Positions 10,909 to 23,147 of a stretch of 64,000 nt of DNA are shown here, piece after piece. How positions within the stretch are numbered: position 1 is the stretch's first letter; each line of letters starts with the position of its first letter. Made by a program: the position numbers and the translations under genes. The notes beneath the pieces were generated by a model. It saw only the letters and a list, made by a program, of their open reading frames with translations, did not search any database and was not told the origin of the DNA. This DNA is from Aselliscus stoliczkanus (taxonomy: Eukaryota; Chordata; Mammalia; Chiroptera; Hipposideridae): positions 66,360,771 to 66,424,770 of the forward strand of contig CM066737.1 of assembly GCA_033961575.1 (NCBI GenBank). Direction: 5' to 3'.

Positions 10909-11499
10909 TATGGTGACTCTTAACCTCGCATGGCAGTATGTCTTTCCCAACCAACACAGGATAGCCAAGTCATGTCCTCATTTTCCAATTGGAACATTTT
11001 GTCGACCACCATCATGGGCCATTTGGTCACTGCCACCAATTCCTCACCCAAGCAAAGACAGCATCCCTATCTCTCCTTGTAGGCACTAGATTTCCACTTT
11101 CTGCTTCAGAGACTAAGTTTCAGTTCTCAGTCCTCAGCCACAAAAGAAATGACATCCTGACTCAGCATTACAAAGACTGTTCTTGTGCCTTATGGACACA
11201 AACAGGGTCTTGCTGCCCAACTTAAGGCTGAGGAAGACAGAGCTCAATGCCTTCTCTCTCCATCCATGATTCCCTTTGCTGCAGTCCATCTATCATGACC
11301 AAAGACACATAGGACAGAGTCTCTGTTACCTGCGGGCTCCTGGTGAGTGTGGACCATGGAGTGAAGAGGACAAGACTGGCAGATAATACACCTTTAACTG
11401 TGTTCAGCAATTCAGTTTCTCGAAATATACTCTTTACCAGTCAACTATTGTTGTGTGTGTAACAGAAGTCCAAAAGTTGGTGGCATTAAAAAAAAAAAA

Positions 11500-11568
11500 A
11501 GCTCTACCCAGTTCGGGTCCCACATATGAGGGCCAGTGACACTGCCCTCAAAAACAAAACAAAACAAA
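11500..11568 (+). mobile_element. 5'-truncated short SINE
   Basis: Only the B-box side (agttcgggtcccacat) and hinge of the SINE remain, followed by an (AAAAC)n tail. Truncation at the 5' end is typical of incomplete reverse transcription. Confidence 0.85.
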
Positions 11569-11867
11569 ACTCTAATGATAGTTCAAGAGTGTAAGAATTG
11601 GGAAGGTGTTAGTACACACAGTCCTAGGAAAAGGTCCTATGACTGAGGATCAACCATTGTAAGTGCAGGGCAGGGAAAGATGGAAGAAAGACCCTGGTAA
11701 TTAATAGAGTTTCTTAAAGGAAACATGTACAAGAGCATCTGGGGTGGCTGTGAAGCAAGACAGATCTCCAGTCCCCTTGGCAGGTGCCACAGATTTATAC
11801 AGGGTGGAAGAAAGGAAAAGTCATGCCCAGTAGTCCATGAGTGCTACCGGAGACAGAATATTCTTTT

Positions 11868-11977
11868 TTTTTTTTTTTTTTTTGAAAGCTGTGTCACTGG
11901 CCCTCATATGTGGGACCTGAACCGGGGCTGCTGGCTTCCCATGCCAGCTCTTAACCACCGCGCTACTCGGCCAGCCC
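11868..11977 (-). mobile_element. Short head-only SINE
   Basis: A T-run followed by hinge and tRNA-like head ending in CGGCCAGCC. Flanked by the duplication cagaatattctttt (11854-11867 and 11978-11991). Confidence 0.92.
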
Positions 11978-13139
11978 CAGAATATTCTTTTGAATGCTTG
12001 TCCAAGTCAGGACAGCTGGAATGTTTTCCAACCCAGCACATACCAGGAGACAGGGGAGGGGAGCTGGTTTATGTCAGAACACACAGTGATGAAGGTGAAA
12101 ACAGCCTCCAAGAGAATCCATCACAAATGGCCTTCTTCCTGTGTGGGTCCAGCCTGAGCATCAGTCAGTCGTCAGGCCATGGAATGGTCTCTCCTCCACA
12201 GGAGATTCTTCTGGTATAGACTAGGGAATACTGGTCTCAGCTGCCCTCCCTCTTGTATCTGTACCCTGCTGACCAGATGGCTGGGGGTTGGCTGGTTTCA
12301 AGTGACCTTAACTAAGTTGGCTCTCACCAAAAGGCTAGCCTGGGATTAGTCACATGGTCGTGGCCATATTCCCACCACACAATAGCTATTGTTATAATGT
12401 ATACTGCAGCCTTAAGGTGGACAGCCTACCATCAAAAGATGTCACCTTCAAGTTGGTATTTTCTAGCCTTTCTCTGCACTTGCTGGGGCTAGTGACTTCC
12501 CTGTCTAACTGGGCCTGTAGAATGGGCTCCATAGCTGGAAAGGTATAGTCTGGCTCTCCTTGGGGGACCCATACCAGTCAAAAAAGCCAACCACAATGCT
12601 TGGCCACACAGAGTCACCTTTGGACTCTGCAGAGGAGCAGAGCCACTGGTTGGGATGTCAGCTCAGGCACTGCCTTAACAGGAAGGAGGGTGCTGACTGC
12701 CCTGCCATCTTCTCCTCTCTCTGATTCCCTTACTGATGTTCACGGAGCAATACGTAAGTGGGTCTCCCATGCATAGTCCCTACTGGAGACACTGTGGGCT
12801 CAGGGACCCCCTCTTTGTGGTGCTGTGCTGGCCTGAGTGGGGCAATGCACTCAATGTGAAATGCTCGTTTATCTTTCTATCGCTGTTTGCCTCATTTTTT
12901 GTGTCCAAGGGGAGCTTCAGAGCCTCAGCGCTGGGTTCTCGCATTTCCACAAAGGCATCTTATGTCTGGACATCTGCTTATGTCTCTTCCTGTGAGGGGG
13001 ACTGAGTAGAAGAACCATCTACTTTTCCATCTTGCTGGTGTCAGTCCAATATCTCATTTTAAAAATTTGTTTTCCCAATTTTGACTTGATGTGTGTGTTC
13101 TCTTGTGGCTCACTGGGCCCCTCTTCTTCCTCCTCTACC

Positions 13140-13345
13140 TTCTCTTCCTCCTCTCCTTGAATATAGTTGTTTTCTTTCATTTTGAATACAGTTTTTTTAT
13201 TTTTTATTTTGTTAAAATAGTTGTATTTTTAACTATGTAGTTATCTCATTTTTTATTCAAGTAGTATAGTTGAAATACAATATTATATTAGTTCAAGTGT
13301 GTGATGACATGGATGGACCTAGAGGGTATTGTGCTAAATGAGATG
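13140..13345. mobile_element. L1 3' end with inverted neighbour fragment
   Basis: Around 13200-13300 the sequence is the antisense of the local L1 3' UTR ('tagttgaaatacaatattat', then 'ttagttcaagtgtg'). It is followed immediately by a plus-oriented ORF2-end piece ('gacatggatggacctagagg' and 'gtgctaaatgagatgagg'). The opposite orientations suggest a 5'-inverted (twin-primed) L1. Confidence 0.6.
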
Positions 13346-13607
13346 AGGCACTGAGCTTTTTTAAGACAGTGATTTTGAATTGTCTGTCAGGGAATCTTAC
13401 ATCTCCATTTCTTTGGAATCAGGTACTTGGCTTTATGTTGTTCATTCGGTGGCCTCATGTTCTCGACTCTTCCTGACCCTTGTAGCCAGCCATGTGTTGA
13501 TTTCTGCACATTTGAAAAAGCAGCCACCTCTTCCAGTCTTTATGGATGGACTGCAGGAAGGGAAGGTCTTCATCATCCAGCCCAGCAGGAGATACTGGGA
13601 GTGTCTT

Positions 13608-13707
13608 TTTTTTTTTTGAGGGCGGCGTCACTGGCCCTCACATGTGGGACTGAACCGGGGCCGCTGGCATCCCAGGCCAGCGCTTAACCACTGCGCCACT
13701 CGGCCGG
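13608..13707 (-). mobile_element. Short head-only SINE
   Basis: T-run, hinge and head. Perfect 13-bp duplication ctgggagtgtctt (13595-13607 and 13708-13720). Confidence 0.93.
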
Positions 13708-13720
13708 CTGGGAGTGTCTT

Positions 13721-14292
13721 AAACATTGTCTTTGGAGGCACCCTCTCCACTCGTCTCTCTCCCTCCTGGAGGGGACGTTTTAGGATTGTGTCCCTCGGCC
13801 CCACAAAGTAGTGTCATGTGCTGAGTGTTGTCTACTTCTTGTCCCTGGGATGGGGCTTTGAGAAGCCGGCATAGGGGCACAGACATTCCTTCCCTCCCTT
13901 CCTGAGTAGTAGCCTTAGGATTGTTTGAAGCTCCTAGAGACTGACCTTGAAATGGGCATTTTTGTATAAATGACTTGATAAATAATATCAGGATGACATG
14001 GAAGGAAGAAAGAGTCAGCATAGATATGGTTGGGACTGGAGACTAGTTTCCTTTTGGTTCCCCAGAGAGCTTGAACATAAATTACACCACAAATGTACTC
14101 CCTTCGTAGGTCATGGTGTTAGTCTATGGGACTTCCATAGACATCATTCATTGGGAGCTGTATGCTTGCAGTCGGCCTGCCCTTCCAGGACACATGTCTC
14201 CTGTGTGCTCAGAGCACTTTTGCAGAAAAGAGAGCACCTGCTAGCATTCAGCAGCCTTGTTCACAGCAGTTGGAAAATAGGCACCAAAAAGA
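13721..14292. other. Unassigned sequence between SINEs
   Basis: Moderate GC, several overlapping frames of 80-160 codons on both strands with no recognisable domain. No splice-site or homology evidence could be judged from sequence alone. I see no supported gene. Confidence 0.4.
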
Positions 14293-14303
14293 ATCCACTA
14301 CAG

Positions 14304-14753
14304 GGCTGGCGGAGTGGCGCATTGGTTAGGAGCTGGCTTGGGACACCAGCTCTGAGCAGCAGGGCCCCGGTTCAGCTCCCACATATGAGGGCCAATGACA
14401 CTGCCTTCTATAGCTTACATGGTGAACAACAGCTCCACCTGGAGCTGGTCTGCTGTGAGTCGTCTTCAATTGCGTAGCTGCAGCCCTTGCTGCAGTGGGC
14501 TGCCATAGACTACAGTGAATGGCCAGCAGTGAGCGTGAGTGGCTGTCAGCCAGCGTGAGCTGCCAAGAGCTGCTGTGAGTGGCTGTCCAGAGGCAGGCGA
14601 CCGATCTGCCTCACCCGGGAAGAGCGCAATGATAATACATGGGTCAATGAAGCAATGTCCTCCACAACTAGACTGAAGAACAAAAGGACAGCAACTTATC
14701 TTTTCCCCTTCCCAGATTCGCCAATAAAAATCTTAAAAACAAACAAAAAAAGC
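14304..14753 (+). mobile_element. Long tRNA-derived SINE (type II)
   Basis: Forward copy with two features that separate it from type I: an enlarged head (GCTCTGAGCAGCAGGGCCCC before the B box) and an extended spacer (ATGGTGAACAACAGCTCC after the hinge). Tail CCAATAAAAATCTTAAAAAC. Duplication atccactacag at 14293-14303 and 14754-14764. Confidence 0.93.
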
Positions 14754-14994
14754 ATCCACTACAGAAATGTATGCACTAAATTCTAAGTTACTATTTATTA
14801 TGGGATGCTAAGAATACAGGTATATGATTGTGAATGGCTACAGAAGACTTGATACATATGTATGCAGTATTTCCTGGTCTCTAAAGTGTGTCACAGATAT
14901 GGGAAAGTATTAACTTGTATTTATTAACCTGTTTAGAATTTGCATGACTTTTAAATTGTTGTTTTCTTCATTGTTTAATATGTTTCTGATATTA

Positions 14995-15490
14995 CATAAC
15001 TTTTAAAAATTAGTTTCAGGTGTACAAATAATGTAATTGTTATACATATACACTACTTACAAAGTGAAATCAGCCCCCAATTACTCCTCTGACATCGCAT
15101 ATATCTGTTACAATTCCACTGACTATATTCCCTATACTGTACTCCACATTCCGTGACTATGTATATGTGTGTGTGTGTATATATATATATATAAAAGTTA
15201 TATATATACACATATATATGTACATATAATTTATATATATATAAGTTATATGTACATATATAATTATAGTTGATATTCCATGTTATTCAACATCAGCTTC
15301 AGGCATACAGCACAGTGGTCAGGCATCTACACAGTCCATGAAGTGATCCCCGTGATAAGTCCAGTGCCCATCTGACACTCTACATAATCTTTACAACATT
15401 ATTGATTATATTCCCCAAACTGTGTCCTAAAAACCCTCTGTGTTCCACCTATCTATTCCTCCATCCTCAACCTTTCCATCATTCTTTCTA
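14995..15490 (-). mobile_element. L1 3' UTR fragment (minus)
   Basis: Antisense of the L1 3' UTR seen repeatedly in this window: 'agtttcaggtgtacaaataa', then 'gactatattccctatactgt', then a second related module starting 'cagcttcaggcatacagcac'. An imperfect (TA)n-rich stretch occupies 15172-15260. 5'-truncated. Confidence 0.8.
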
Positions 15491-17400
15491 ATGAAATCAA
15501 ATGAGAGAGGATAGAATAGAATAGGATGGAACCATTCAGAGTGCACCATATATAGGTTAGCAGTAATGAATCACTGAGTGTGTGTATATGTTAGGTCACT
15601 ACATAAAATATGTTTCTTACAGGGGGTTACAATGAAAACTTTGAAATCCTCTCTTCTGGATTATGGTGAATTCAACAAGGTGCCCCTTCATGAGGAACCT
15701 CTCTGGACAACAAGACAACTTTCCAAAGGTTATTGACAACTCATTGCTAAGTCATGCAATGTACTCCTTTCAAACTGAAATAGAAAGCATGCTAACACAT
15801 AGTAAAACCAAATACGTGTTCATTGAATGAAAATGAATGAATGTCCAATATGCTGACCCAGCAGAATAGATCATGTTAACATGAATAGAAAAGTAAACTC
15901 GTTCAATTAATATTATGGCTAGTTTTAAGACCCCTAACTAGACCCCAGGTCCCCTGGTTTAAAACAGTACTCTTCCTACTACACCTAATGCTTTTGAACT
16001 TTTTCTGAGCATTAGATAACTGTAGAAATGTGTGAGGTTTTTGTCATAGGGAGAGAAAGGAGGACAAAAATGTGGACCCCTGCACCCTCTAACCTATTTC
16101 TGTCAGAGAAGCTTGCTTATGTCTGTATTGTATTTTAAGACTTTACACATTATTTTTAAACCACTGCAATAAACCTTGCAGCTTCCCTTATATCCACATG
16201 CCCTAATTGGACAGGACTGAGAACTTTAATCAGTGTGGCACCTATGCCAGACACTGTTCTCCTGCTGAGCTGTGAACTTAGAAACTAAAAGCCCCAAACC
16301 ATCTTCTCATGTGACATTAACCTTTTATGAATATCAGAAGCATGAGAACATTGTCCTCAGGGAGATGCCTTAAAGAACTTTGAGATAATTATCTTAAAAC
16401 CAGCCCCAGATACACACCAAAGACTCAAATTAGTTCTTCAGTGTAACAATTTACATTATGAAATAAACATCAAATACATTTCTTTTCCAATCCACAGTAC
16501 CCTACTCTACCCGCATCTATTAACCCCCTTGGGGCTAGTAGAACCTTTTTACTCTTATATTTCTAGCATGACCACATTCTTTCCTTTAAAACTCTCTTCT
16601 TATGGTACCCTACTCTTGCTATAATACACATATGTACCCTTGATCATTTTATATTTCCTGAAGATCTTCTTCAGCCTCATTATGTCTTTTCTCAGGAGGC
16701 AATGACTAAAAGGAACAAATAAGTGTGGACACATCATGGTTTTATAGTGTTCAGGATAATGTTCCATTTTGGTTTTCAGCATCCTTTCTGATGCTTCCCA
16801 GCATTTCACTGACCTTTTGGAACTTACACAGTAAGATTCACTTTTGAAGAACCAACAAAGCTACCACAGCAAAATGTCTTGTTCTCATCTAAATTTGCCT
16901 TGGCTTGTCTAGATCCAGTTTTGATAAAACAAATCAAAATTTTTCAGCTTGTTTCTCTGATCCAAGGATGGAATGATGAGAGTTGTACTCTGTGGGAATT
17001 TAAAAGACGGGAAAATCTCCACCCAACATTGACTGAGGATTATTCTACATCATAGAACTGAATGACTGTCATATAATAGTATTGCCAGCTGAGAAGACAC
17101 CAGACTTGATATTTGTTATTCAAAATTAACTATTCTCCAGATGTACTTGTATGTTACATATAAGATATGCATATATATTAACCTATGAATTAACTACAAT
17201 CATAAATACTTATTTATTGAATAAATAAATACAGTTAATTCCTATTTTTAAATATTTAGATTTTATAATTTTACAAAGTCTTACTTGATATTTAGACCAC
17301 AACTCTTATTGTGCATAGTTGAATGTCTCCAAACGTTTTTCGCATTCACCCTTATCAGAAAAAAAGTGTTTCTAAACATACACTCCATTATATAAAAATA
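15491..17400. other. Repeat-poor AT-rich interval
   Basis: No frame above 70 codons with any recognisable content and no repeat I can name. Could contain unique or conserved non-coding sequence; nothing specific is seen. Confidence 0.45.
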
Positions 17401-17402
17401 TA

Positions 17403-17638
17403 CCAAGGGTACCAAAAAAATGTGTATGAATGGATACTTTGGTCAACATTGCTCAAGCAGTAGTTCGCAGTAATCAGAAGTGTCTGGATGCTGATGGTAA
17501 CCACTTTGAGCACCTCTTGTAATTGCAGAAGTCAAATGTGACTTGTATTGATCTTTTGTTATTGGTATATATTGAGTATTACAATTTTAATACAGTTTTC
17601 CTTTCTTAAAATGTGTGTACATTTTTTGGCACCCTCTG
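17403..17638 (+). mobile_element. Tc1/mariner MITE retaining a transposase C-terminus (copy 1)
   Basis: A 236-bp element between TA dinucleotides (17401-17402 and 17639-17640), with imperfect terminal inverted repeats of the form cagagggtgccaaaaaaatg. On the plus strand, 17440-17524 reads an open segment ending KCLDADGNHFEHLL followed by TAA, which resembles the extreme C-terminus of IS630/Tc1/mariner transposases. Two further copies lie in the window in the opposite orientation. It is a deletion derivative and non-autonomous. Confidence 0.82.
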
Positions 17639-18147
17639 TATGAACAGAATATAGACATATCCTATGGTAAATCACAAGGCACATATAAACATGAAACTTA
17701 AAATGAGGTAAAATTATTTCTAAAGTTATATTTTAGTATTTAAAATATCTTGCTATACTAAAATATCTTTAATGATTTCAAGAATGGATAAATAAAACAG
17801 AATGCAAAAGTATATAGCTTACAAGAGATTCATTTTAAATGTATGAACACACATAGATTTAAAGATTTAAAGGAAAAAGGTATACTATGGGAAACAAATC
17901 AACATAAAGGAAGTGTAGTTACACTGAAGATAAATGGGCAATGTCCTACGACAAGCCATTGTAATAAAACAGTTGTAAATTATATACACCTAATAAAATA
18001 ACTTCATGTATACAGGGAAAAATAATATAATTAAATGAGTAATAGACAAAACAGCATTCATAGTAGAATATTTTAACAATATTAAAGCTATCAAAAATAT
18101 CAGTGAGTGTATAGAAAATTTAAATAGTGTGATTAACAGTTAACCTA

Positions 18148-18148
<1 letters not shown>

Positions 18149-18178
<30 letters not shown>
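18149..18178. repeat. (CA)n microsatellite
   Basis: Fifteen CA units within the ancient L1. Confidence 0.95.
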
Positions 18179-18180
<2 letters not shown>

Positions 18181-19242
18181 TACTACAAATAATTATAACA
18201 GAATGTGCATTCATTTCAAGTGAACATGGATGTTTTACCAAAAACTGAGCATGTCTTTGGGCTGTTAACCATGTGTTAATTAATTTCAAAGGAGCAAAAT
18301 CATACAGAACATATTCTGTGGACACAATGGCATAAAAAAGATGTTTAAAAAAAGACAATTGTATAAAAATAAAACAACACACCTGTAAGTAAGCCATGGA
18401 TGGAGGAAGTTATCTCAATTGAAATTAGAAAATGCTTTGAAATGAAATGGAAATGGTAACATGTAAACTTGTGGAGTACAGCAACAGCCATGCTTGGAGG
18501 GAAAGTAATAACCTTAACTGCATTTATTAGAAAAGAAGAAATGTTGAATATTAATGATATAAGCATCTATCTGAAGAATTTAAGAAATGAACAGCAAATG
18601 AGACCCAAAAGAAGTATGAAGGAAGGGAAAAATAAGAAGAACAGAATTAAATAAAATAGAACATGCACACAATAGAGATATTCATTAAGGAAAATTGTTT
18701 TGAAAAGTCCATTAAAATTGATTAACCTCTAGTGACTGACCAATAAATAAATAGAAAAGACACAGATATCAAGAATGAAAAAGGAGATATAACTAAAAGT
18801 CCTACAGGCTTGAAAAATGATTTGAAGATATTATGAATAGTCTTATACCAATACACTCAAAATTTCAGATGAAATGACCTATTTTCTACAAAACACTACT
18901 TACTGAAACTGACAAAAGAATAAAAATAAAATCTGAAGGTAATATATTTATTAAATAATGTGATTCAGTATTTAATAAAACATTACTAAGGGAAAATCCA
19001 GACTGGGTAGCATCATCAGTAAATTATTCCAACTATTTAAGAAATAATTAACAACAATTTTACATAAACTTCTGGAAAATATAAAAAAGGGGAGAACTTC
19101 ACAACTCAATTTAAAAGACCAGCATTATATGGATACTAATACTGGTTAATGACATTACAAGAAACAAAAATACCAGGCCACTCTTTCTCATGAACATAGA
19201 TGCAAAAAATGCAAAACAAATTAGTTGCATATTGGATAAAGT

Positions 19243-19815
19243 AATTGTATTAGTTTTCTGTTGGTGTATAACAAATAATCACAAACCTAGTGATTTAAAA
19301 CACACACTATTTCAATCTGTTTTTATCCATTTCTGTGGGCCAGGAGTCCAAACATGGCTTACCTGCTCTCTGCAAAAAAGTAATTAAGGTGGTGACTAGG
19401 CATTGGTTTTCATCTGGAGGCTCAACTAGGGGTGAATCCACCTCCAAGCTCACTTAGATCATTGGCAGAATTCATTTCCTTGTGATTATAAGATTAAGCA
19501 TTCTGGCTTCTTTCTGGCTACCAGCCAGAGTCACTCTTAGCTCTTAGAGTCTACATGATCCTCTCTATATTAGCTCTCAAAACATGGAAGCTTGTATCTT
19601 CAGAGTTGGTAAGGGAGAGAATGAGTTGGCTAGCAAGACAATATTATATAACATAATGTAATTATAGGAATGACATCCCATCTCATTTGCCACATTCCAT
19701 TGTTTAGAGGAAAGCCACCAGTTCTGCACAAACTCAAGAGGAAAGGATTATGTAAAGACCTGAACATCAGGAGGTGGGGATCATGGGGACTATATTAAAG
19801 TCCACCTGGCACAGA
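19243..19815 (+). mobile_element. MaLR-type LTR (MLT1-like)
   Basis: Starts 'gtattagttttctgttggtg', 'acaaataatcacaaacctag' and proceeds to 'catctggaggctcaactagg', 'caagctcacttagatcattg', 'ggaatgacatcccatctcat' and 'caggaggtggggatcatggg', the order of an old mammalian ERVL-MaLR LTR. A solo LTR with no internal region. The exact subfamily is from memory. Confidence 0.6.
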
Positions 19816-19904
19816 AATACGTAAAATGTATAAATTATAATAATATGTGGTTTATTGCAAAAATGCAAATTTGGTTTAGTATTTGAAAATATATCCTTTT
19901 CTTA

Positions 19905-20305
19905 TAAGAAAAGATGAAATACTGCCATTTTTGGCAACATGGATGGACCTTGAGATTATTACGTTAAGTGAAATAAATCAGACAGAAAAAGTCGAGAACC
20001 ATATGAATTCACTAATATATGTGGGATATAAAACTGAAAGCAACAAAGGAACAAGACAAACAAATAAAGAAACAAAAACTCATACACACAGACAACAATT
20101 TAGTGGTTACCAGAGGATAAGGGGGGAGAGGGTATGGTAGAAGAAGGTAAAGGGGTCAAATATATGGTTATGGAAGGAGAACTGACTCTGTCCGTAGAAC
20201 ACATAATGCAATATATAGACGATGTATTATAGAATAGTACATTGGAAACCTATGTAGTTTTGTTGACCATTGTCACCCCAATAAATTTTAATAAAAAAAG
20301 AAAAG
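19905..20305 (+). mobile_element. L1 3' end (ORF2 tail plus 3' UTR), 5'-truncated
   Basis: Begins 'tactgccatttttggcaaca', 'catggatggaccttgagatt', 'aagtgaaataaatcagacag', then the 3' UTR 'ggggtcaaatatatggttat' and 'ccattgtcaccccaataaat' with an A-rich tail. AATAAA at about 20280 is the polyadenylation signal. It interrupts the older L1, with short aagaaaaga repeats on both sides as the likely target duplication. Confidence 0.85.
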
Positions 20306-20454
20306 AAATCCAATGTAATTCATCTTATGAGGAAAATCCTATAATCATATCAATATATGCCAAAAAATCTGATAAAATTCACAGTCTACTCATGAATTTA
20401 AAACAAAACAGAAACCTCTTAGAAAGCTAGGATAGAAGGGAACTTCTTTAATTA

Positions 20455-20620
20455 AAAAAAGTCACAGAGATGTATAGTGCTCAATAGAGAGTATAGTCAA
20501 TATTATTCCCATAACCATGTACAGTGTAAATGAGTAACAGACTTATTGGGGTTATCACTTTGTGAGGTGTGTCTAAACACTGTTTTGTTTTGTACACGTG
20601 AAGCTAATAAATGAAAAGTC
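20455..20620 (+). mobile_element. L1 3' UTR module (plus)
   Basis: Sense version of the L1 3' UTR module found antisense elsewhere: 'agtcacagagatgtatagtg', 'gagagtatagtcaatattat', 'cttattggggttatcacttt', 'gtacacgtgaagctaataaa'. Confidence 0.7.
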
Positions 20621-20672
20621 TACAAAACAAACAGAAAACAAAATACAAACAAAGATGATCAATGGTAAAATA

Positions 20673-20907
20673 CAGAGAGTGCCCAAAAAATGTATACACA
20701 TTTTAAGAAATGTAAACTTTATTAAATTTGTAATACTCAATATATGCCAATAACAAAAGATGAATACAAATCACATTTTACTTCTGCAATTACAAGAGAT
20801 GCTCAGTGGTTACCTTCAGTGTCCAGACACTTCTGATTATGGCGAACTGTTGCTTGAGCAAGGTTGACCAAAGTGTTCACTTGTATACATTTTTTGGGCA
20901 CCCCTGG
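20673..20907 (-). mobile_element. Tc1/mariner MITE (copy 2)
   Basis: 235 bp between TA dinucleotides (20671-20672 and 20908-20909). Ends cagagagtgcccaaaaaatg and, inverted, ccaggggtgcccaaaaaatg. The transposase-terminus reading frame lies on the minus strand but is frameshifted by a 2-nt loss just before the FEHLL codons. Confidence 0.82.
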
Positions 20908-20979
20908 TATTAAAAACCTTTCTTCTGAGATAAAAACAAGAATTACTACTATCACTACTTCATTTTCTCATTTTATTGA

Positions 20980-21478
20980 TGATCTGCTGCATAAAAAATT
21001 GCCATAAAACTCAGCTACTTAAAACAACATTTATTTTTTCACCACTTCCAGGGGTCAAGAATCTCAGAACATATTAGTTGGGTGGTTCTGGCTCTGTAGC
21101 TCTAACAAATTTGTGTAGTCAAGCTGTCAGTAGGGTCTGCTATCGTCTAAAGCTTCAACTGGGACTGGAGGATTTACTTTCAAACTCACTTACATGGTTG
21201 TTGGCAGGGTCAGTTTCTTGACAAATGGTTCTGAATCACCTCAGGGTAAACATAGCAGGTGGCCCCCCCCAGAGTAAGTGGTCTGAGAGAGAGTTCAAGA
21301 TGGAAGCTGCAGTCTTCTATAAACTAATCTCAGAAGTGAGACGTCATTAGTTATGTTGTACCTTATCTATTCATCACACAGAACAATGCTGATGCCAAGT
21401 GCAAGGGAGTATGCAAGGGTGTGAGGAACAGGAGGAGGGGAATCATTGGGGACCATCTTGGAGGCTGTCTACCACAAA
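20980..21478 (+). mobile_element. MaLR-type LTR, same family as 19243-19815
   Basis: Shares the order of the upstream LTR: 'tgctgcataaaaaattgcca', 'ttaaaacaacatttattttt', 'gcttcaactgggactggagg', 'caaactcacttacatggttg', 'cataactaatctcagaagtg'-like text near 21330, and an ending 'accatcttggaggctgtcta'. Includes a C8 run at 21265. Same orientation as the first copy but separately inserted. Confidence 0.6.
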
Positions 21479-21544
21479 CACTTTTCTGGAGTCCTACCAG
21501 TTCAATAAGACATGATAAAGAAACAAAAGTTATAAGGACTATTA

Positions 21545-21707
21545 TTATTTTGTTATTAGTTTCAGGTGTACAAAATAATATAATAACTAGACATTTATGC
21601 CCCTCCAAGAGTGATAACCCCAACAAGTCTACTACCCTTCTGATACCATAGATAGGTATTACCATACCACTGATTATATTCCTTATGCTGTATTTTACGT
21701 CCTGTGA

Positions 21708-21765
<58 letters not shown>

Positions 21766-22260
21766 GTTGACACTCAAAAACTATTTTATCATAGTTTCAG
21801 GTATACAGTGCAGAGGCCAGGCATCCATACAACAAATGAAGTGATCACCCCATCAAGTGCAGCACCCACCCAATACCATACACACTTTTACATTATTGAC
21901 TGTATTCCCCATACTGCACTTCACATCTCTATGACTATTTTGTAAATACCAATACGTGCTTCCTAATCTCTTCAGCTTTCTCACCCTTCCCCACAACTCC
22001 CCTCCCATCTAGCAACCATCAGTTTGTTCTCTGTGTCTATGAGTCTATTTCTGATTTGTTTCTTTGTTCGTTCTGTTCTTTAAATTCCACATATAAGTGA
22101 GATCATGTGGTGGTATTTGTCTTTCAGAGTCTGACTTATTTCATTTATCAAAATACCTTCTAAATCTACCCATGTTGTTGGATAAGATCGTAAGATTTCA
22201 TTCTTTTTTATGGCAGAGTAATACTCTGTTGTGAAAATGTACCACTGTTTCTTTCTCCAA
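21545..22260 (-). mobile_element. L1-A 3' UTR with (AT)n
   Basis: Antisense 3' UTR beginning at the 'tttcaggtgtacaaaataat' end. Two related modules are present: 21550-21715 and 21775-21960. They are separated by a perfect (AT)n array at 21715-21762. The modular duplication recurs in the other L1 3' UTRs of the window. Confidence 0.85.
21715..21762. repeat. (AT)n microsatellite
   Basis: About 24 AT units inside the L1-A 3' UTR, presumably expanded after insertion. The poly-Ile/Tyr frames over it are artefacts. Confidence 0.97.
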
Positions 22261-23049
22261 TCATCTATTAATGGACATTTCAGTTGTTACCATAGCTTGG
22301 CTATCGTGGATAGCACTGCAGTAAACATAGGGGTGAATATATCGTTTGGAATTAGTGTTTTGGATTTCTTTGGATAAATACCCAACAGTAGAATTGTTGG
22401 GTAATAAGGTAGTTCTATTTTTAATTTTTGAGGAACTTTTTCCATAGTAGCTGCACCCACCAATTTACAATCCCACCAAAAGTGCATAAGAGCTCCTTTT
22501 TCTCCACATCTTCGCCAGCCCTTGTTGACTGTTGATTTATTGATGGTAGCCATCCTGACAGGTGTGATGTGATATCTCATGGTGGTTTTTATTTGTATTT
22601 CTCTAATGATTAGTAGAATTGAGAATCTTTTTATAAGTCTATTGGCCATCTGTATGTCATCTTTGGAAGAATATTCATTCAGGTCCTCTGCCCATTTTTA
22701 AATTGGATTGTTTGTTTTGGTGTTGAGTTGTATGAGTTGTTTTTCTTAAATAAAATTTGGATTTTAACCCCTTATCAGATGTATCATTGGCAAATATCTT
22801 CTCCCATAAGCATTGTTTTGTTGGCTGGTTTCCTTTGCTATGAAAAACTTTTTAGTTTGGTATATCCCATTTATTTATTCTTTCTTATGTTTCCCTTACC
22901 TGAGGAGATATAGCAGTAAAAACATTACCATGGGTAATGTCTGCAAATTTACTTCCTATATTTTCTTCTAGGAGTTTTATGGTTTCAGGTCTTAATCCAC
23001 TTTGAGTTTATTCTTGTATATGGCATAAGAAGGAGGTCCAGTTTCATTT

Positions 23050-23147
23050 TTTTTTCCTGAGGGCAGTGACACTGGCCCTCATATGTGGGACCGAACCGGG
23101 GCCGCTGGCTTCCCAAGCCAGTGCTTAACCACCACGCCACTCTCACT
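23050..23147 (-). mobile_element. Short head-only SINE in L1-A
   Basis: T-rich tail, hinge and head; the head ends at 'accacgccactct' without the usual GGCCGGCC, so a few 5' bases are missing. A T-rich run lies on both sides. Confidence 0.88.

Larger units (their letters stand above)
10909..13030 (-). other. GC-richer block, possible old L1 5' UTR (antisense)
   Basis: This is markedly less AT-rich than its surroundings and lacks a convincing frame (longest 164 codons, running through a SINE). Read on the minus strand it begins near 13030 with 'accagcaagatggaaaagta', the '...AAGATGG...' style start of LINE 5' ends, and continues as non-coding text to about 10910. I infer an L1 5' UTR of an older subfamily. 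An endogenous-retrovirus internal region or unique sequence cannot be excluded. Confidence 0.35.
17740..21540 (+). mobile_element. Ancient L1 ORF2 (plus), split by five younger insertions
   Basis: Segments follow L1 ORF2 in order along the plus strand: 17780-19240 (ends 'catgaacatagatgcaaaaa'), 19817-19905 ('tgcaaatttggtttagtatt'), 20306-20455 ('caatgtaattcatcttatga', later 'gctaggatagaagggaactt'), 20908-20975 and 21479-21535 ('ttctggagtcctaccagttc'). Between them sit an LTR, a younger L1 3' end, an L1 3' UTR module, a MITE and a second LTR. The host element is fully decayed and is itself cut at about 21540 by L1-A. Confidence 0.75.

Noticed and set aside
21363..21945. Frames with poly(Tyr-Ile) on both strands
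   Set aside because: Translations of the (AT)n array in the L1-A 3' UTR.
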